Origin: Ignavibacteriales bacterium
GTDB taxonomy: Bacteria; Bacteroidota; Ignavibacteria; UBA10030
NCBI GenBank assembly: GCA_016192345.1
Contig: JACPUH010000027.1
Location: forward strand, 1-59,626
Reading direction: 5' to 3'
Length of the DNA stretch: 59,626 nucleotides
Below are positions 16,587 through 25,167 of the stretch, in pieces. How positions within the stretch are numbered: position 1 is the stretch's first letter; every line of letters starts with the position of its first letter. The notes below the pieces were generated by a model. The model saw only the letters and a list, made by a program, of their open reading frames with translations, was not told the origin of the DNA and did no database searches. Made by a program: the position numbers and the translations under genes.

Positions 16587-17551
16587 TGAAAACGCGATTC
16601 CTCCATATTGTGTTTGTGTCTGGACTGTGTCTCTGTTGCCTTTCATGCGACGAGTCGTTTAGCCCGAAAGGCCCCTATGAACCTGTTCTTGTCGTCTATT
16701 CTGTTCTCTCCAACAGGAAGCAGGAACAGTATGTCCGGGTGTACAGCACGTACGATCCGCCCCGGTTCGACCCGTATGAAGTCTCAGTCGAGACACCCGT
16801 CCGGGACGCCTTCGTGCGGATTACCCGACAAAGTACTTCCATCGTTTTGCATGATACGGTGGTGTATCGTCGTGATACGTTGAGATACCGCGATGGCATC
16901 CATGTGTACGTGGGTAATTCTCCTACTCCCGAACCGGGCCAGACGTACAGCCTGGAGGTCCAAGCTCCCGGGTTTCCAACCGCTTCGTCCTCGGTGACGC
17001 TCCCGGCGAAGGCGATTTTCCAGTTTGCCGCTACGGCAGCGGCCGCAATTCAAAATCCGCGCTTCGCGAGACCCATCGACGTTGGGGTCAATATCTCGAC
17101 GCTCACGCGACTCTTCCAGATTCAGCTCTTCGTTGTCTTCGAATATCGCGAAGGGAGTGTTGTCCGGGCGGACAGCATGGAAGTTCCGCTGTCGGCTCCG
17201 GACACTTCGCTCACCGATGCCCAATGGCCACTCCCCGCGTACGCGGATCGCCAGGGGATCGTCCAGCGATTTGGCGGGACTGCCTATAAAGCAATCATGG
17301 ATCGGATCGTCTACAAACATTCCGTGGCGGTGAAGTTCGTGAGGACCACGGTCCACGTCACCCAGGTCGGAGAGCCACTCTTCAATTACCATAATATCAT
17401 CGGGGGCTTCAACGACGAGTTTTCGATCCGGACGGACCAGCCGGACTACACCAACATTGCCGGAGGATTCGGCCTCTTCGCTGCCTATGTCCTGGAGAAC
17501 TTTCATCGACCCTATCCGGACAATTTTTACTACAACCCGGAAGAAGAATAG
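16586..17551 (+). CDS. DUF4249-family lipoprotein
   Basis: The accessory lipoprotein of the preceding receptor, 321 residues. The signal peptide FLHIVFVSGLCLCCLS is followed by the lipobox Cys (CDESFSPKG). The family blocks VLVVYSVLSNRKQEQYVRVY, then STYDPPRFDPY, and FSIRTDQPDYTNIAGGFGLF, then AAY, align closely with the lipoprotein at 7558. Its ATG shares one base with the receptor stop codon, so synthesis is coupled. It is the last gene before the dcw promoter region. Confidence 0.87.
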   Translation: MKTRFLHIVFVSGLCLCCLSCDESFSPKGPYEPVLVVYSVLSNRKQEQYVRVYSTYDPPRFDPYEVSVETPVRDAFVRITRQSTSIVLHDTVVYRRDTLRYRDGIHVYVGNSPTPEPGQTYSLEVQAPGFPTASSSVTLPAKAIFQFAATAAAAIQNPRFARPIDVGVNISTLTRLFQIQLFVVFEYREGSVVRADSMEVPLSAPDTSLTDAQWPLPAYADRQGIVQRFGGTAYKAIMDRIVYKHSVAVKFVRTTVHVTQVGEPLFNYHNIIGGFNDEFSIRTDQPDYTNIAGGFGLFAAYVLENFHRPYPDNFYYNPEEE

Positions 17552-17769
17552 GTCTGGGATCTCCGGGACCCTTTGTTCTCCCCTTCCATAGTGAACCGCC
17601 CCGTTTCTGATAAGAGGTAAATCGTCTCTACGCCTACCACAAAACGCTCCGTTCTAGCCAGTTTTCGCCATCTACTTGTGTGGGGAATCGGCCCAATCAA
17701 TTGATTATTTCGGGCTCCCCATATTCGTCAAGACCTCCGTAAACCCCTTATTTTTCAAGCATTTTTCAC

Positions 17770-17798
17770 TTGACTTTACTAACTAAAACCCTAACTTT
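17770..17798 (+). promoter_or_regulatory. Putative dcw operon promoter
   Basis: TTGACT at 17770-17775 and TAACTT at 17792-17797 are separated by 16 bases; read as a Bacteroidota-type promoter, TTG and TAACTTT are 19 bases apart, close to the known -33/-7 spacing. It lies about 85 bases before mraZ and directly upstream of the MraZ-type repeats. The 331-base gap before mraZ holds nothing else that I recognise. Confidence 0.5.
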
Positions 17799-17805
17799 CC
17801 ATCTC

Positions 17806-17833
17806 GTGTGGGGAAAAGTGGGGAAGATAGGAG
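17806..17833 (+). promoter_or_regulatory. Putative MraZ operator (TGGGN direct repeats)
   Basis: TGGGG at 17809-17813 and TGGGG at 17819-17823 recur at exactly 10 bases; a degraded third unit (AGGAG) is at 17829-17833. MraZ is known to bind TGGGN units separated by 5 bases upstream of its own gene. The position just after the predicted -10 box fits repression. The 10-mer GTGTGGGGAA of the first unit also occurs at 17678-17687. Confidence 0.68.
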
Positions 17834-17882
17834 AATAGATTTCCAATAAAATCAAGCCTTATTCACACCCCAAGAACTTATC

Positions 17883-18332
17883 ATGTCGTCCTTCAAAGGA
17901 AGATTTTCTTACTCGGTCGATAACAAAGGACGCCTGGCGCTCCCCGCCAAACTTCGAAAGAACGTCTCCCCTGCATCGAACGATACCTTCATTGTTACGC
18001 GCGGTTTCGAACAATGTCTCTTTGTGTACCCGCAGGACGAATGGGCCAAAGTGGAGGACTCGATCCGGGGCCTCTCCCCCTCCATTCCCCAGCACCGGTT
18101 TTTTGTCCGGACACTTCTGCAGTGGGCTGTGGACGGACAGCTCGACAGCCAGGCCCGCATTTCGATTCCGCAAGACCTTCTCAAATTCGCTTCCATTGAA
18201 AACGAAGTGTTGATCATCGGCGTTCTGGAACGGATCGAGCTCTGGAACCCGAAAATCTATGAAGAGTACATGAACAACCAGCCGGCGACATACGAAACGG
18301 TCGCCGAGGCGGTTCTGAAGCCGAATTCCTAA
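17883..18332 (+). CDS. mraZ: Transcriptional regulator MraZ
   Basis: First gene of the dcw cluster, 149 residues. MraZ has two SpoVT-AbrB-like repeats, visible here as DNKGRLALPAKLRKN (residues 13-27) and DSQARISIPQDLLKF (about 95-109). It forms a DNA-binding ring that represses the dcw operon and is balanced by RsmH. TGGGN operator-like repeats sit 50-75 bases upstream. The gene is followed after 10 bases by rsmH, as in most bacteria. Confidence 0.95.
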   Translation: MSSFKGRFSYSVDNKGRLALPAKLRKNVSPASNDTFIVTRGFEQCLFVYPQDEWAKVEDSIRGLSPSIPQHRFFVRTLLQWAVDGQLDSQARISIPQDLLKFASIENEVLIIGVLERIELWNPKIYEEYMNNQPATYETVAEAVLKPNS

Positions 18333-18342
18333 CCGGCACACA

Positions 18343-19278
18343 GTGCAGGACGCGTTCTACCATACGCCGGTCCTTGTCGATGAAGTTCTTTCGCTGCTCA
18401 TCACAAGGCGGGACGGCGTCTATCTCGATGCAACTCTGGGAGGAGGGGGGCACGCGGAAGCGATCCTTTCCCATCTCTCCCCTTCCGGACATGTCATCGG
18501 ATTCGATGCAGATGAAGACGCCATCCGTTTCGCCGCGCAACGGCTGCAACCGTTCGGCGAACGGGTGACCTATATCAGGAGTAATTTTAGAAATCTTCAA
18601 AGCGCTCTTGTGGAGCGGCGCACACCCCGGGTTGCCGGCGTTCTGTTTGACCTGGGGGTCTCTTCGTTCCAGCTTGATGAACCATCGAAGGGATTTAGTT
18701 TCCGGACTGACGATCGGCTCGATATGCGGATGGATCGGTCACAGGGAATCGATGCCCATGAGATCGTGAACCGGTACGGGGAGCGGGAGTTGGCCGAGCT
18801 GTTCTGGAAGTACGGCGAGGAGCGGGCTTCACGTCGCATCGCCAGGGCAATTGTCCGGCGACGCGATCATCAGCAGATTGAAACAACCGGAGACCTTGCA
18901 TCGCTTGTGCAGGAGAGCGTCGGGGAGCGTTTCCTGAACAAATCACTTGCCCGGGTCTTTCAGGCACTCCGCATCGAGGTTAATAACGAGCTCGACCATC
19001 TACGGCAAGGGTTGAACCAGGCTATCGAGGTTGTCCACCAGGGGGGGCGCATAGTGGTCATCGCCTATCATTCGCTCGAGGACAGAATTGTGAAGGAAAC
19101 GTTCAAGCGCGCGGCGGCAACCTTCCTTCCTTCAGGCCATAAGTTGGTCCCCGACACCGTTCTTCAACCGGCACTGAAGATTATCACGAAGAAACCTTTG
19201 GAAGCTTCCGGAAAGGAAACCAGGAGCAACCCCCGTGCACGGAGCGCGAAACTTCGCGCGGCGGAGAAATTACCCTAG
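18343..19278 (+). CDS. rsmH: 16S rRNA (cytosine-1402-N4)-methyltransferase RsmH
   Basis: RsmH (MraW) methylates the N4 of C1402 in 16S rRNA with S-adenosylmethionine. Visible family blocks are YHTPVLVDEVLSLL, YLDATLGGGGHAEAIL (SAM-binding), GFDADEDAI, FDLGVSSFQLD, RVFQALRIEVNNEL and VVIAYHSLEDRIVK, followed by a basic C-terminus. It uses GTG as start, 10 bases after mraZ. At 311 residues its length is normal. A gene-less inverted-repeat element begins 22 bases after its stop codon and separates it from ftsL. Confidence 0.95.
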   Translation: MQDAFYHTPVLVDEVLSLLITRRDGVYLDATLGGGGHAEAILSHLSPSGHVIGFDADEDAIRFAAQRLQPFGERVTYIRSNFRNLQSALVERRTPRVAGVLFDLGVSSFQLDEPSKGFSFRTDDRLDMRMDRSQGIDAHEIVNRYGERELAELFWKYGEERASRRIARAIVRRRDHQQIETTGDLASLVQESVGERFLNKSLARVFQALRIEVNNELDHLRQGLNQAIEVVHQGGRIVVIAYHSLEDRIVKETFKRAAATFLPSGHKLVPDTVLQPALKIITKKPLEASGKETRSNPRARSAKLRAAEKLP

Positions 19279-19300
19279 ATGACCTCGGAAAATTGATTTT

Positions 19301-19391
19301 CTACACGAAGGACACTAAGTAGCACGAAAAAAATATGCCTTAGAATATAAAGCAACTCCTTCGTGTGTTTTTGTGAACTTCGTGGATAACA
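19301..19391. repeat. Gene-less inverted-repeat element inside the dcw operon
   Basis: The left arm (19301-19333: CTACACGAAGGACACTAAGT and AGCACGAAAA) and the right arm (19357-19391: CTCCTTCGTGTG ... GAACTTCGTGGATAAC) are approximate reverse complements with an AT-rich centre. The arms are of the same family as those of the GxxExxY cassettes. The element occupies most of the rsmH-ftsL gap in an otherwise tightly packed operon; a transcript through it could form a long imperfect hairpin. Confidence 0.62.
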
Positions 19392-19430
19392 TTTTTTAAC
19401 CGCTCCAAAAATAGGACGCCACGATTAACC

Positions 19431-19964
19431 TTGTCAAAACTTTACAGAAATAGCGGAGAAGTGCTGGCGGAGCGGGCCATGCAACCGGACGCTCCCGCAG
19501 CCTCCATCAGGCCTTCGAAGCCCAGGGGTTATCTTATCACCGAACCCGAACCGGCCCGGCGGATGATCTATGGCGGCACGATGCCTCCCCCTCCGCCTCC
19601 GAACCAGCCTGAGGAAAACACCGCCCCTCCGAAAAACCGGAGAGTGACAAAACGGAGAATCCCTCCTTCGCGGATTATTTTCCTGCTGATGGTTGCAGCC
19701 GTGGCCATCGTTCTGTACATCGGCAACATCATCGCCGTCAACCAGCTTGTGAACGATATCCATAAGGAAGAACAGAAGCTTGCAAAAATTCTGAACGATC
19801 AGGAGATGTTGAAAGCCCGGATCAACCAGATGTCGAGCCTCGAGCGCGTCCGCAAGCGGGCAGAGGACGAGCTTGGGCTCCGCAACCCGGTGGATACTCC
19901 GGAGTGGATCGCAATCGACCATGAGAAAGTCCGTGCCCTTGAAGAAGCGACGCAACCACGTTGA
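19431..19964 (+). CDS. ftsL: FtsL-like division protein
   Basis: A bitopic membrane protein of 177 residues in the ftsL position. It has a proline-rich cytoplasmic region (MPPPPPPNQPEE), a basic stop (KNRRVTKRRIPPSR), one transmembrane helix (about residues 82-102) and a short leucine-zipper-like coiled coil (QLVNDIHKEEQKLAKILNDQ), ending with ERVRKRAEDELGLRNP, a pattern shared by FtsL/DivIC proteins. FtsL bridges FtsQ and the FtsWI synthase. The cytoplasmic tail of about 80 residues is longer than in E. coli. The start is uncertain: TTG at 19431 is used, but GTG at 19461 and ATG at 19479 are possible. Confidence 0.75.
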   Translation: MSKLYRNSGEVLAERAMQPDAPAASIRPSKPRGYLITEPEPARRMIYGGTMPPPPPPNQPEENTAPPKNRRVTKRRIPPSRIIFLLMVAAVAIVLYIGNIIAVNQLVNDIHKEEQKLAKILNDQEMLKARINQMSSLERVRKRAEDELGLRNPVDTPEWIAIDHEKVRALEEATQPR

Positions 19965-22168
19965 TGCATGAAAACCCCTCCATAGCGCAGAACCAACCGA
20001 CCGGCTCGCTGGAGAACAGTCCCACGAAGCAATTCAACGGCCGCCTGTTCACGCTCAAACTCGGCCTTGCCTTGTTCTTCGTGGCGATCGCGGTCCGGCT
20101 GGTACAAATCCAGGTGATCGAGTCGCCCGCGTACCAGGAGAAGGCCCGGCGTCAGTACGAGCAGAAGATTATCCTCCCCGCCGTCCGGGGGGAGATGGTG
20201 GACCGGGACAACAACGTGATCGTCTCGAACTCGATGCTCGTCTCGTTCGCCGCCGACCCGAAAGTGATCGCGGAGGATGCCGGGGTTGTGGCGGAAAAGT
20301 TTGCACTGGCCTTCGGCAAACCGCGATCGTTTTACCTCTCCAAGCTTCGTGCCACGACGCGCACCGGAGCCACTCGGCGATTCGTGTGGATGGAGCGGCG
20401 CGTCCGACCCGAGGTTGCCAAAAAGTTGGAGCCGGCAAAACTTCGCGGCGTAGTCGTCATCAACGAACCGAAACGATTGTATCATTACGACGATGTCGCG
20501 GGAACGCTGGTGGGTTTCACGGATGTCGACAACAAGGGAATCTCCGGACTTGAACTGCAATTCGATGAATACCTCAGGGGAAGGGATGGGTCGGTGATCA
20601 TGCAGCGCGACGGACTGGGCCGCGCCCGACCGTCGGTCGATTATCCCCGTCTTGAACCGCGGGATGGCCATGATCTCATGCTCACCATCGATCTGGCGTA
20701 CCAATCCATTGTCGAGGAGGAACTGAAACGGGGTATCGAACGCTATAAAGCCGACGCAGGGTTGGCGGTCATGATGAACCCCAAAAGCGGTGAGATCCTC
20801 GCGCTCGCCAACTTCCCGGGGCTAAACCCTAACGACCTCGGCTCGTACGACATCAACGCTGCCCGCAACAGGGTAATCACCGATATCTTCGAGCCAGGCT
20901 CGGTATTTAAGATAGTGACGGGTTCGGCAGCGTACGAACATTCCCTGGTGGCACCCGACAAGCGCTTCAATGCCGAGCAGGGCACTTATAAGGTATCCCT
21001 CCCCGGTGGCAGGTTCAGGCTGATCAAAGACACCCATGAACACGATATCCTCACCTTTCAGGAGGCGATCGAGCAGTCGAGCAACATTGTGATGGCCAAG
21101 GCAAGCCTGACGATCGGTCCGGAACGCCTGTACCGTCAGGCGAGAAACTTCGGTTTCGGCGTCCCCACAGGTGTTGATCTCCCGGGGGAAGTACGGGGAA
21201 GATTGAAAAAACCCCATGAATGGTCCGGCACAACGTTACAGACGCTTTCCTACGGCTACGAGGTTGCCGCCACGCCCCTCCAGATCGCAGCCGCCTACGC
21301 CGCAGTAGCAAACCGTGGCGTTCTGATGCGTCCGTATATTGTTGCCCGGGTCACCAACGCCGAAGGAGACGTGATCTACGCCCAGCGCCCGCAAGTGATC
21401 CGAAAGGTCGTGTCACCGGAAACAGCTGCGCTGTTGACCCGGGCGTTTGAGGGGGTGGTGGAGCATGGAACCGCTATGGATGTCCGCATTGACGGCGTAC
21501 GGATCGCCGGCAAGACCGGGACCTCCCGCAAGGTGGTGGATGGAAAGTACGGCCTGGGAAACTACACTGCCTCCTTCACTGGATTCTTCCCCGCCGAAGA
21601 TCCACAGATTGTCTGCCTGGTGATGATGGACAATCCGCGCGCCGTCAGCTATTACGGCGGATTGACGAGCGGGCCCATTTTCCGCGCGATCGCAGAACGC
21701 ATCATCAATAGTACGGGACGGTTTACAAAATCGCCAAAGGCTTCAGAGAAGCAACAACCGCAGCAGAATGGGATCAGCGTGCCCGATGTTCGCACACTCC
21801 AGGTCACGATTGCGGGAAAGATCCTGGAGGGACAGGGATTCAGGAGCGAAGTGATCGGGACCGGGGAAGTGGTGGTGCGACAGGTTCCTGAACCGGGCAA
21901 ACGTCTTGAGGAAGGAGACGTGGTCAAACTCGTACTCGAAGGAGTCGAGGCCTCGGAGAACACCGGACCCGGTATCGTTCCCAATGTGCGCGGGATGAGC
22001 CTGCGGAGGGCAATCAACAGACTGGTGGTTGAGGATTTCGATATCAAGGTGCAGGGATCGGGCGTAGTGGTGCAGCAGATCCCCGCCCCCGGCCAAAAAG
22101 TAAACCCCGGCAGCGTCATTCAACTTGTCTGTGAACCGCGAGCGATAACCTCCGCGGCATTATACTGA
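19964..22168 (+). CDS. ftsI: Septal transpeptidase (FtsI/PBP) with two PASTA domains
   Basis: A class B penicillin-binding protein of 734 residues that cross-links septal peptidoglycan. After a short proline/asparagine-rich N-terminus comes one transmembrane anchor (LGLALFFVAIAVRLVQI), the dimerisation domain, and the transpeptidase domain with catalytic S313-x-x-K316 (GSVFK), S372-S-N and K517-T-G-T. Two PASTA domains follow (VPDVRTLQVTIAGKILEGQG and VPNVRGMSLRRAINRLVVED). PASTA domains bind peptidoglycan or muropeptides. The ATG overlaps the ftsL stop codon (TGATG). FtsI of many Bacteroidota has a single PASTA domain, so two is slightly unusual. Confidence 0.93.
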   Translation: MHENPSIAQNQPTGSLENSPTKQFNGRLFTLKLGLALFFVAIAVRLVQIQVIESPAYQEKARRQYEQKIILPAVRGEMVDRDNNVIVSNSMLVSFAADPKVIAEDAGVVAEKFALAFGKPRSFYLSKLRATTRTGATRRFVWMERRVRPEVAKKLEPAKLRGVVVINEPKRLYHYDDVAGTLVGFTDVDNKGISGLELQFDEYLRGRDGSVIMQRDGLGRARPSVDYPRLEPRDGHDLMLTIDLAYQSIVEEELKRGIERYKADAGLAVMMNPKSGEILALANFPGLNPNDLGSYDINAARNRVITDIFEPGSVFKIVTGSAAYEHSLVAPDKRFNAEQGTYKVSLPGGRFRLIKDTHEHDILTFQEAIEQSSNIVMAKASLTIGPERLYRQARNFGFGVPTGVDLPGEVRGRLKKPHEWSGTTLQTLSYGYEVAATPLQIAAAYAAVANRGVLMRPYIVARVTNAEGDVIYAQRPQVIRKVVSPETAALLTRAFEGVVEHGTAMDVRIDGVRIAGKTGTSRKVVDGKYGLGNYTASFTGFFPAEDPQIVCLVMMDNPRAVSYYGGLTSGPIFRAIAERIINSTGRFTKSPKASEKQQPQQNGISVPDVRTLQVTIAGKILEGQGFRSEVIGTGEVVVRQVPEPGKRLEEGDVVKLVLEGVEASENTGPGIVPNVRGMSLRRAINRLVVEDFDIKVQGSGVVVQQIPAPGQKVNPGSVIQLVCEPRAITSAALY

Positions 22169-22228
22169 GCAGGTTCCATGCGGATCGCCCGTGGGCATCC
22201 CGTGGCCCCCTGCGTATGAAGACCATGT

Positions 22229-23731
22229 ATGAAATTAGCACAATTGCTCCAAGGCGTGCGCGTCACCAAACTCTTTCAGACCATGTTCGGCCGGATGGTC
22301 GTGACGCACGATGTCGAGGTTCGGAATATTCAGTACGACTCCCGGAACGTCGGCCGGGGAGATTGTTTCGTCGCCATCCGCGGCACGGGGGTTGACGGGC
22401 ATCGCTTCATCAGCACGGCGATTGCAAACGGCGCAACGGTCGTGGTGCTGGAAGATGATGACGTTTTGCCCGACTCGTTCTTTATGCATGCCGGTGTCGT
22501 GAAGGTCGTCGTGGCTGACAGCCGAATCGCCCTGGCACAACTTGCGGCAAATTATTACGATCACCCGGCGAACAAATTGACTATGATCGGCGTGACCGGA
22601 ACGAACGGGAAAACGACGACCACTCACATCATCAAATCGATCCTTGAAGCCTCGGGGGAAACGGTGGGACTCATCGGGACGATTGAATACGCCATTGGAA
22701 ATCAAACTTTTCCGGCCACACACACCACACCGGAATCGTTGGAACTCAACGCCTTGCTGGCACAGATGGTGGAAGCGGGATGCACCTCGGTCTCCATGGA
22801 GGTCTCCTCGCACGCATTGCACCAGTCGAGAGTCTTCGGACTTGACTATCGGGCAGCGGTCTTCACCAATTTGACGCAGGACCACCTCGATTACCATGGC
22901 TCGATGGAAGAATATTGCCGCGCAAAGAAAATACTCTTTAACGGGCTAACGGACGAAGCAAGCGCCGTGATCAACCAGGATGACGCCTGGGGAGCGAAGA
23001 TCGTCGAGGGCTCCCGGGCGCGGAAACTGATGTACAGCGCCAACAGTGAAGCGACGGTTTCGGCAAAGGATATCAGTCTCTCGATCGAAGGGACATCGAT
23101 GACGGTGGTTCATAACGGGCGGACAACGCATGTTACCTCCCCCCTTGTCGGACGGTTCAATGTGTATAATATCCTGGCAGCGTTCTCGACGGGAGTCAGT
23201 CTCGGGATCTCCCCCGAGGTCATTGGGAAGGGGGTTCAATCTCTCAAAGCGGTGCGGGGACGGTTCGAGCGGATTTCTTCACCGAAGGGTTGGACCGCCA
23301 TTGTCGATTACGCGCATACGCCGGATGCTCTTGAAAAATGCCTGCACGCGATTCGTGACGTGCTTCAGATGACTCCCGGGGGAAGAATCATCACTGTTTT
23401 CGGGGCCGGCGGCGACCGGGACAAAACCAAGCGCCCCCTGATGGGTGCAGTGGCCGGAAACCTCAGCGATGCCGTCATTGTCACGTCTGATAACCCCCGC
23501 ACGGAAGACCCGGAAGAGATCATCAACGACATCGTCCGGGGAATTCCCAAGGGAACGACGGCACGACAGGAAGCCGATCGCCGAAAAGCCATCGCACAAG
23601 CCGTTTCCATGGCCCGGTCCGGCGACGTCATCCTCATTGCCGGTAAAGGACATGAGGACTATCAGGTCATCGGCAAGGACAAAATCTCTTTCAGCGATCA
23701 AGAGGTAGTCGGAGCGCTTGCGCAACCATGA
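22229..23731 (+). CDS. murE: UDP-MurNAc-tripeptide synthetase MurE
   Basis: MurE adds the third amino acid to the UDP-MurNAc stem peptide. The ATP-binding loop is GVTGTNGKTTTTHI, the carbamoylated-lysine region SMEVSSHAL follows, and the C-terminal domain contains SDNPRTEDPEEI. The DNPR motif selects meso-diaminopimelate over lysine, so the organism probably has meso-DAP peptidoglycan. The length of 500 residues is normal. The ATG at 22229 lies 60 bases after ftsI; the stop codon overlaps the murF start (ATGA). Confidence 0.96.
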   Translation: MKLAQLLQGVRVTKLFQTMFGRMVVTHDVEVRNIQYDSRNVGRGDCFVAIRGTGVDGHRFISTAIANGATVVVLEDDDVLPDSFFMHAGVVKVVVADSRIALAQLAANYYDHPANKLTMIGVTGTNGKTTTTHIIKSILEASGETVGLIGTIEYAIGNQTFPATHTTPESLELNALLAQMVEAGCTSVSMEVSSHALHQSRVFGLDYRAAVFTNLTQDHLDYHGSMEEYCRAKKILFNGLTDEASAVINQDDAWGAKIVEGSRARKLMYSANSEATVSAKDISLSIEGTSMTVVHNGRTTHVTSPLVGRFNVYNILAAFSTGVSLGISPEVIGKGVQSLKAVRGRFERISSPKGWTAIVDYAHTPDALEKCLHAIRDVLQMTPGGRIITVFGAGGDRDKTKRPLMGAVAGNLSDAVIVTSDNPRTEDPEEIINDIVRGIPKGTTARQEADRRKAIAQAVSMARSGDVILIAGKGHEDYQVIGKDKISFSDQEVVGALAQP

Positions 23732-25143
23732 ACCTGGCACACGACGATATTCTCAGCATCCGGCACAACGAAGCAATCGCCTTTGGAAAAAAGAGGGCCA
23801 TGCGCTGCACGGGCGTCTCAACTGATTCCCGTACGGTGAAGCCGGGCAACCTGTTTGTCGCCGTCCGGGGGGAATTGTTTGATGGTCATGATTTTCTGAC
23901 AAAAGCCATTGAATCCGGTGCATGCGGGATCGTGGTGGACACGCGCTGGGCAGAGTCCAACCCGGTCCTTCTCACGAGCCTCGATGTCCCGAAACTCGTC
24001 GTAAACGATACCGTCGTTGCGCTGGGCGAGCTGGCGCGCACGCACCGGCGAAAATTCAAAATCCCCGTGATCGCCATCGGTGGGAGCAACGGAAAAACAA
24101 CGACGAAGGACATGGTGGCATCCGTGCTCGCCTCAAAGTTCAGCGTGCTGGCGACGGAGGGGAACCTGAACAACCATATCGGCGTGCCCCATACGCTCTT
24201 TCGGCTGGAGAAGAAACACCGGGTCGCCGTGATCGAGATCGGCACGAACCATTTCGGTGAGCTGGAGTACCTCTCCAACGTCATCGAACCGACCCATGCG
24301 CTCATAACAACGATCGGTCATGAGCACCTTGAGTTTTTCGGTTCCCTGGATGGGGTGGCGAAGGCGGAAGGGGAGGTGTTCCAGTGGCTGCGGGAAAATC
24401 GCGCGAAGGCCTCAACCGGCATCATCAACGCGGATGACGACCGGATCCTCCGACGGGCGAAGGGCTTGAAACGCATCATCTCATACGGTTTCGGGAAGAA
24501 GGCAACAACCGTCAAGGGAACATTGCTGGCGATGGATGCCTTCGCATGCGCACGGGTCGGGGTAAAGCCGCGCGGGAAGAAATCCTTTTCCCTCGAACTC
24601 ATCGTACCGGGAGAGCACAACGCGTTGAACGCCCTCGCAGCGGCAGCCGTCGGGTTAACGTTCAACGTCCCGGCAACACGAATCCAGAGCTCCCTCGGAG
24701 CCTTTAAAGGCTCGAACAAACGGATGCAGGTCTTGAAACTCGACGGTGTCACCATTTTGAATGACACGTACAACTCCAACCCGGACTCCGTGACGGCCGC
24801 CCTGCAAACCATCAAGGCCGCGAAGGTCCCGGGAAAAAAGATCGCCGTGCTGGCCGATATGCTTGAACTTGGCGCCAAGGCGGAGCCGGAGCATCGCCGC
24901 ATCGGGGAGATGATCCACAAGTTTGGCATCGATTATTTACTGACCTACGGACCGCTTTCACGTCAAACCCACCAGGGGGCGGCAACGAAGTTCAAAGCCC
25001 ATTATGATCAGAAGAACGTCCTTGCGGAATATCTCGCAGAGCTCCTTGCCGAAGGGGACATCGTGCTGATCAAAGGGTCTCGTGGAATGAAGATGGAGGA
25101 TGTCGTCACGTTTCTGACCGAGCGATTTCAACAGGCAGCCTAA
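23728..25143 (+). CDS. murF: UDP-MurNAc-tripeptide:D-Ala-D-Ala ligase MurF
   Basis: MurF completes the cytoplasmic pentapeptide precursor. It has the Mur ligase order: substrate domain (CTGVSTDSRTVKPGNLFVAV), ATP loop AIGGSNGKTTTKDMV, EIGTNHFGELEYL, and the C-terminal domain with ILNDTYNSNPDSV, AVLADMLELG and the closing IVLIKGSRGMKMEDVV. All these are MurF-specific landmarks. It is 471 residues long and is translationally coupled to murE by a 4-base overlap. Confidence 0.96.
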   Translation: MNLAHDDILSIRHNEAIAFGKKRAMRCTGVSTDSRTVKPGNLFVAVRGELFDGHDFLTKAIESGACGIVVDTRWAESNPVLLTSLDVPKLVVNDTVVALGELARTHRRKFKIPVIAIGGSNGKTTTKDMVASVLASKFSVLATEGNLNNHIGVPHTLFRLEKKHRVAVIEIGTNHFGELEYLSNVIEPTHALITTIGHEHLEFFGSLDGVAKAEGEVFQWLRENRAKASTGIINADDDRILRRAKGLKRIISYGFGKKATTVKGTLLAMDAFACARVGVKPRGKKSFSLELIVPGEHNALNALAAAAVGLTFNVPATRIQSSLGAFKGSNKRMQVLKLDGVTILNDTYNSNPDSVTAALQTIKAAKVPGKKIAVLADMLELGAKAEPEHRRIGEMIHKFGIDYLLTYGPLSRQTHQGAATKFKAHYDQKNVLAEYLAELLAEGDIVLIKGSRGMKMEDVVTFLTERFQQAA

Positions 25144-25167
25144 CGTTCTTTCGTTCTCTGGAGAAGC

